64,000 bases of DNA, taken from positions 27,090,501-27,154,500 of the forward strand of contig NC_092672.1 in NCBI RefSeq assembly GCF_964355755.1. Direction: 5' to 3'. This document shows positions 58,772 through 64,000 of this stretch, one piece after another. The notes under the pieces were generated by a model. It ran no database searches. It had not been told where the DNA came from and was given only the letters and a program-made list of their open reading frames with translations. A program made the position numbers and the translations under genes. This stretch comes from Antedon mediterranea (taxonomy: Eukaryota; Echinodermata; Crinoidea; Comatulida; Antedonidae). Each line of letters starts with the position of its first letter. Within the stretch, counting starts at the first letter, position 1.

Positions 58772-58929
58772 ATGTAGGTGCAAAAAGTCAAAACTACCAT
58801 GTACAGCTTTAATATGCTACTGTAACAACGCTAAAGATGACGGAAACCTTTGCATGAATGATCAAAACTGATGCCCTTAACATGTTCATTCCCAATGTAG
58901 CTTACGTGTTCACTATTCTTTCAAACCTA

Positions 58930-59400
58930 TACAATTATAATCCATCATATTGATGGCAGGTAATTTCCAAATTTCCAAATGTGGCTGACGTGTTCAAATT
59001 CTTTTTTAATTCTATAATCATAATCCATCATATTGATGGCTGGTACTATACAATCATAATCCATCATATTGATGGCAGGTAATTTCCAAATGTAGCTGAC
59101 GTGTTCAAATCCTTTTTTAAATCTATAATCATAATCCATCATATTGATGGCAGGTAATTTTCTAATGTAGCTTATGTGTTCAAATTCTTTTTTAAATCTA
59201 TAATCATAATCCATCATATTGATGGCAGGTAATTTCCAAATGTAGCTGACATGTTCACATTTAAAAAAATCTATAATCATACTCCATCATATTGATGGCA
59301 GGTAATTTTAAATTTCAACAAATGTAACTTGCGTGTTCAATTTTTTTTTAAATCTATATAAATCATAACACATCATATTTGATGGCCGTGAATTTTATAA
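58930..59400 (-). repeat. Minisatellite, right arm
   Basis: Six or seven units with CATCATATTGATG, the reverse complement of the left array, with fewer units. Confidence 0.85.
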
Positions 59401-60424
59401 TTTTACTAATTATTATTGAGTATAAATAATTTCATAGTTATGCAATTATATTATATTATATTCAGTATACAGTAGGCCTATGCTGTAGTTTAAAGGTCAA
59501 TAACCATACTATCGGCCATTCTTGTACAAAATGTGCCATTAGACTGTATAGAAACACACATGTTTTAAACAATTTAAAAAGAAAAAAAAATTCATAAGAC
59601 CACAATTTTCAAAGTTATATTATTATTATATCATTATATTTGACTAATAGTTCAAAGGTCAATAGTTGTAGAATCGGCCATTTTTTGTAAAAACATTTCA
59701 TTATAATAAATAAGAATGTATAGTTTCTGAACAATTTGAGCCCTATTTCGTGTCTCTCCGATTATTGGTTACTGAGATACGATAAATCAAGGTCAAAGGT
59801 CAAAATGTCAGAAATACGACTTGCATCAATTTTTTGAGAAAATGTGTCATTAAAGTGAATATAAAAACATATATTTAAAACATTTTGACACCAAAATTAA
59901 TTATCTGTGACTAGTGGTTCTCGAGATATAGGGTAATTATAAAAAATGGCCGCCATTTTTAATTATGCAAATTAAGGGCTTAGATGGCCGAATTTCGCTT
60001 GGGATCCGCCATATTCGTAATCAGCGAGGTCGAAATATCCTAAATCAAGTGGATCCCAGCTTCTACCCAAAAATGCTTCTTACATCATATTTCAGAGGAA
60101 ATAGAACTTGTCTATAACTGTACGACGATACAATATTTCGATAGGCAAACACGGCTCAAAGGTCAAAATTGCAGAAAGGGTTTTCTAGTCACTTTTAGAA
60201 GAAAAAGTTGCATTAGAGTTAATATAAATATACATTGTGAAGAATTATGACACCGCAATGACTCTATACGTCCACTAGCTATTTTGAAATTACTATTTAA
60301 ACATGTTCCTTGACTTAGATTGCAATTGATATTTTGGAGTACTAGACATTGTATAGGTGGAATCCCTGTAGAACAAACATGTTGCAATTTGTTCTAGTTC
60401 CATCACTAGAATGACGGGACTACT

Positions 60425-62657
60425 GTAAAATTGAGGCATTTGAACTTCAGTTATCTCAATCTACTTATATAAATAAATAAATTGGCTTAACCATGGGTAA
60501 AATATAGTTTTGTTTTTTTTATCGACGTTAGCTTGATTTATAATGTTCTCCACAACTACAACGTCTTGATATGAGCAAATGCCACCTCCAACAGTAGTAC
60601 TCCCAAGACATTTATTGAACTAATGTGATAGAAACAAAGCTAACCCGACAGGCTTGATCTAAAGAAAAGCGATACATGTATTATGTTTCTGGTTGGACAA
60701 ATAAAAACTATATATCATTGCTATCTGTTCCCTGTTTCCGGACTAATAGACTTAGGCCTACGTGGACTCATTTTCCTTTGTTGCATCCTCTTCTTGTAAC
60801 GAACTACCTCCTTTTGTTAATCTTTCCCCCACTCATTTAAGATTAATTTAAAAATTCATTTATTTAGCAAATTTCATGATACAAGGCGCATTTGATCATC
60901 TTTTTTTGGAATTGGCACTATATAAATGTTTTATTGGTATTTTTATCTAAAATTATATACATTATCAGAAATAAAGTTATATAAAACAGTGTCATTTTCA
61001 TTCATTGAGATAATAATAATATGGGCAGCGCACATCTAATAGTCCTACCCTAAGGATTTATACCTGATTCGTCAGGTTTTAACTTGACCCTTTTTAACAT
61101 GACACGCCAATTAATTTCTGAAGCTCCGGCGTAAATAATTTGAAATCAAAACACTTGAATAACCAGGACAGAGTGAAATTAATAGTAGTAATTTCAATCT
61201 TCACTGGAATAACGAAGATACTAGCTGTTGGCCACACAAAGCGAATAAAAAATGTATGCAGTCCAATATAACTGTCGCCATGAAGGATGAACTTATTCAT
61301 TAATTAGTCAAAATCGTCAACTCCCAGTGATGCACGATTTAACTTATTTCCGGAATTTGAATATAAAGAAGATGGTTTCTTTTATCTGGTATTTTTGTAT
61401 ACTTTGGGAAGAAATGTTGCCATTTTACCCAATTAACCTACGACGACGATGATACTGTAATTTACTGCTGTTTTATATAATTTATTAAAATAATTATTCA
61501 TGCGTCTATTTTTATAATCTTTAATGTGCGTATGTAAATCTTGTATGCCTAGCCTATAAACTAATGCGTCAATTCAGCTATTATCTGCTGACGTCTTTTG
61601 TATTTTATAGTGTCTTGAGGAAATTTATAGAAAAGCCTGTTTTTATAATTTCGTAGTTTCTATTTTATATACATTTAAATATGGATTTTAATATTCTTAT
61701 ATTGTTTATGTGATCAATTATATTTTAATAGATTTATATTTTATAGTGTTTTGATACAATACTGGACTAGCTTAAGAGCCTACCTATAGGGCCTCTCATG
61801 ATGCAATTTCTTTCTGTTTTAATTGTTGTAACATATATTTCAAATAGTTTGTATGTTATTATACTGTTTTTATCGGATGTTTTATTATTTGTAATTCTTA
61901 TGTTAAGTGCATTTAAGACTTGTTTGTATTTTATAGTGTTTTGATACAATACTGGATTAGCCTAAGTCTTTTGATGCAATTTCGTATTGTTTCTATTGTT
62001 GCGCATACATTTTTAAATACAAATTTTCTTATTACTGTTTTATTGGATGATTTATGTTTTATAATCGTTATACCAAGTGTATTTAAATGGATGCCTAATT
62101 ATGGTGGTGGTTTGATGCAATAAATATATCGAAATAATATAAAACATAACTTTCTTTGTGTTAGTTATTTTTTCTTTTCGACATTAGCTCTACCTAACGA
62201 AAAGTGATATCTAATGGTGATAATTAATGCACGTTCAGCTTTTTGTAAACATTTTTTTAACATTTTGCTACACTTCGTTTGACTGATATTTCGAAAAACA
62301 AGCTGTAGAAGTGCGTGACTTCTATAACTACTATACTTCGCATCTAAAGTTTGAGCGCTCTTTTGACCTAGCATCCCGGCCTAGCATTTGTCAATAATTT
62401 ATGACAGATAAGTTTGTTGAATGGAGAGAATAATACATTCGATGAAAAAATAAACAACCTATGAAATATTCTCACTATCCAACTCAAACATTCATTATTT
62501 GTATATTAGTGAATGTTTATGAATTTACTGATGAGAAAATTTCATGAGATGTCATTGTCCTAAAAAGAAGCCCATTGGCTTCTTTACGGTATGCATTTTG
62601 AGCCAAAAAGAATAAACCAAGAAGCAAGACGGTCAAACTTCATGAAGCAGTGCACCA
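60425..62657. other. No gene seen; retroelement tails and tandem repeat
   Basis: 60800-60945 looks like a CR1/L2-type LINE 3' end (ggcactatataaatgtttta). 61610-62120 holds degenerate tandem units of about 190 bases that start attttatagtgttttgataca (61739 and 61929). Open frames at 61094-61300 and 62165-62374 (minus) have no recognisable domain. A hairpin AAGAAGCC-catt-GGCTTCTT lies at 62564-62583, shortly after the CCDC157 copy B stop. Confidence 0.4.
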
Positions 62658-63853
62658 CTATTCATAACAATATGACTTATGTATCTCAAGATCTTGTTCT
62701 GTTGTGTACATCTTATCACAAGTATTGCAAATATATGTGGGTGATGAAATGTAATCAGAGTCTGAAGAAGGTGCTGGTGTCTTCCAGCCAATTTTGGGGT
62801 TACCTGGTGGATTATCTATGAAAACAAAAAGAAAGAATAAATAAATACATATTTTTAAAAATAAGTAAAAAAATAACCAAATTAATATAATATCACTATA
62901 TTAGAAAGTATATAATTCCTTTAAAAATAAATTAGTAGAATACTAAAAAAAATTATTTTTGGGTTAACAAATAATAAAGAACATAAATATATTACAGTAC
63001 ACTGTAATACAAAGATGTCAATACTGTCCGTGGCCTATGGTAATATTATTTAAATTAAAAGTTAATATCATGAAAAATTTGCATGGGTTGATTTTTTTAA
63101 AGTTGATGGTTGTTGAGTCATGTGATACAATTTGACCACTCTTAGATCTACAGTATTTGACTACCTAAGATGAGTTTTCCAGATCTAGAAAATTCAGGTA
63201 CTGTATATCTGAGATACGACTTTTCTAGACAACATAACCACCCATATAATTTGACCTGTAACCTTTGACCTTTAAAATAAAGAATACCTCTACTACTATA
63301 CAGTTACTTACCATAAGAATCTCCAGCTGATTTGATGCTACCAGATGCTTTCAGTTTCCTGTAAGCTCCTAGACTTCCATTACCAGACCCTATTAACCTT
63401 TCAGACTGCACATTGTTTACTGGTATTCTTTTCTTTTCAGCTGTAGGAAAAATAATTAATTACACCCTATGTATATTGTATCACTGTAGAACCTGAAAAC
63501 ACTGTAGAGAATAATCAAGCGAGGAAGCGCATCTAAAATCTCTGCATGCGCACAACCAATTGCAAAAGAGTCGCAAATTGGAAGCTCTCGATTATTACGA
63601 TTATAAATGTCATGTTTGTCTTTATTATTCAGCTAACAAGGTCTGTCTTTATGGTTTGTTTTACTCTAACAATAAGTTGTACGAATTCCTTAAAGTTATT
63701 ATACTAATCATTTAGAAAAAGAAAAACACTTTTGTTTAATAAGCATAAGTATCTATAAGTATCTATTTACCCGTTTTTCTTGTTCCGCCACGTGATGGTG
63801 GTCTTGGAAGACTAGAGCCACTATTTTTATCATGTCTGTCTACTGGAGGACTT
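62658..63853 (-). CDS. CCDC157: CCDC157 copy B, last three exons (partial)
   Basis: Exons 63853-63771, 63440-63312 and 62815-62658 correspond to exons 11-13 of copy A with the same phases and good GT-AG sites. Exon 12 differs from copy A at about three of 129 bases. Exon 11 is three bases shorter and more diverged. The last exon reads CNTCDKMYTTEQDLEIHKSY and then C before a YE-stop end, so the C-x2-C-x12-H-x3-C finger is complete here. Introns are only partly alignable with copy A, which argues for an old duplicate more than an assembly artefact. The rest of the gene lies beyond the right edge. Confidence 0.85.
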
Positions 63854-64000
63854 CTAAAAAAATGCAGAACAAGAAATTAATTAACAATTTCTGTGCTTGT
63901 AAATGCAATAGATAGTTGACAGAGGCGTAGGCTGGTTGGGGAGACTTCTACTTGGTGTAAAGAGCTACAGAAAAAAGTCCTGAAAAATCTGATCTTGCAA
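63854..64000 (-). other. CCDC157 copy B intron, start
   Basis: Similar to 5954-6060 and then 6596-6660 of copy A. About 500 bases (around 6070-6595 in copy A) are absent here. Confidence 0.55.

Larger units (their letters stand above)
53488..60424. mobile_element. Large inverted-repeat structure
   Basis: Outer parts (53488-53770 and about 60130-60424, CATTCTAG at both ends) and long inner arms (55981-57765 and 58500-60080) are reverse complements. The left arm is interrupted by about 2.2 kb (53771-55930). The spacer is 57766-58499. The arms contain the minisatellite, AGGTCA modules, and the 3' end of a PIN/CXC-family gene in both orientations. Confidence 0.75.

Noticed and set aside
61094-61300. 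68-residue open frame on the minus strand
   Set aside because: No recognisable domain; random frames of this length are expected in this amount of AT-rich DNA.

Overview
The window is nuclear DNA of an invertebrate animal, most likely a deuterostome and plausibly an echinoderm. It is AT-rich and has small exons in long introns with GT-AG sites. Transposon remnants cover most of it. It carries a CCDC157 orthologue and a NACHT receptor-like gene with a death-effector-type N-terminus. The species assignment is inference only.

Host genes. (1) CCDC157 (copy A) runs on the minus strand from 14112 down to 5034. I could trace 13 exons giving about 764 residues, in frame throughout. Intron 1 has no visible AG acceptor, and the last zinc ligand is missing at the C-terminus. 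(2) A second CCDC157 copy (B) enters from the right edge. Its last three exons lie at 63853-62658 and keep the complete C2HC finger. (3) A seven-coding-exon gene on the plus strand (45247-51802, 1105 residues) encodes a DED-like domain, two TRADD-N-like repeats and a NACHT ATPase. It ends without leucine-rich repeats. All six of its introns are phase 1.

Mobile DNA by region. 0.7-2.1 kb and 15.1-17.3 kb hold inverted copies of a CAGGGGCGG-ended repeat that bracket CCDC157 copy A. 2.3-3.8 kb is a broken gene of a PIN-like nuclease/CXC cysteine-rich family. 17.2-19.0 kb is a minus-strand LINE remnant. 19.4-25.3 kb is a plus-strand LINE split by two other elements; one is a TIR element into which a copy of itself inserted in opposite orientation. 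26.8-28.1 kb is an L1/Tx1-like 3' end. 28.8-32.5 kb is a head-to-tail array of one repeat family. 34.2-38.4 kb holds nested, partly tandem elements with matched hairpin ends, resembling Helentrons. 38.7-43.0 kb is a minus-strand LINE interrupted by a 3 kb inverted-repeat element. 53.5-60.4 kb is a very large inverted repeat with a minisatellite in both arms and a second PIN/CXC-family gene remnant in the centre.

Working together. I see no operon-like organisation. The NACHT gene is the functional centre of interest as a possible innate immune or cell-death receptor. CCDC157 is an unrelated Golgi/acrosome gene. The repeats explain how CCDC157 was duplicated and truncated and how the surrounding DNA became palindromic.
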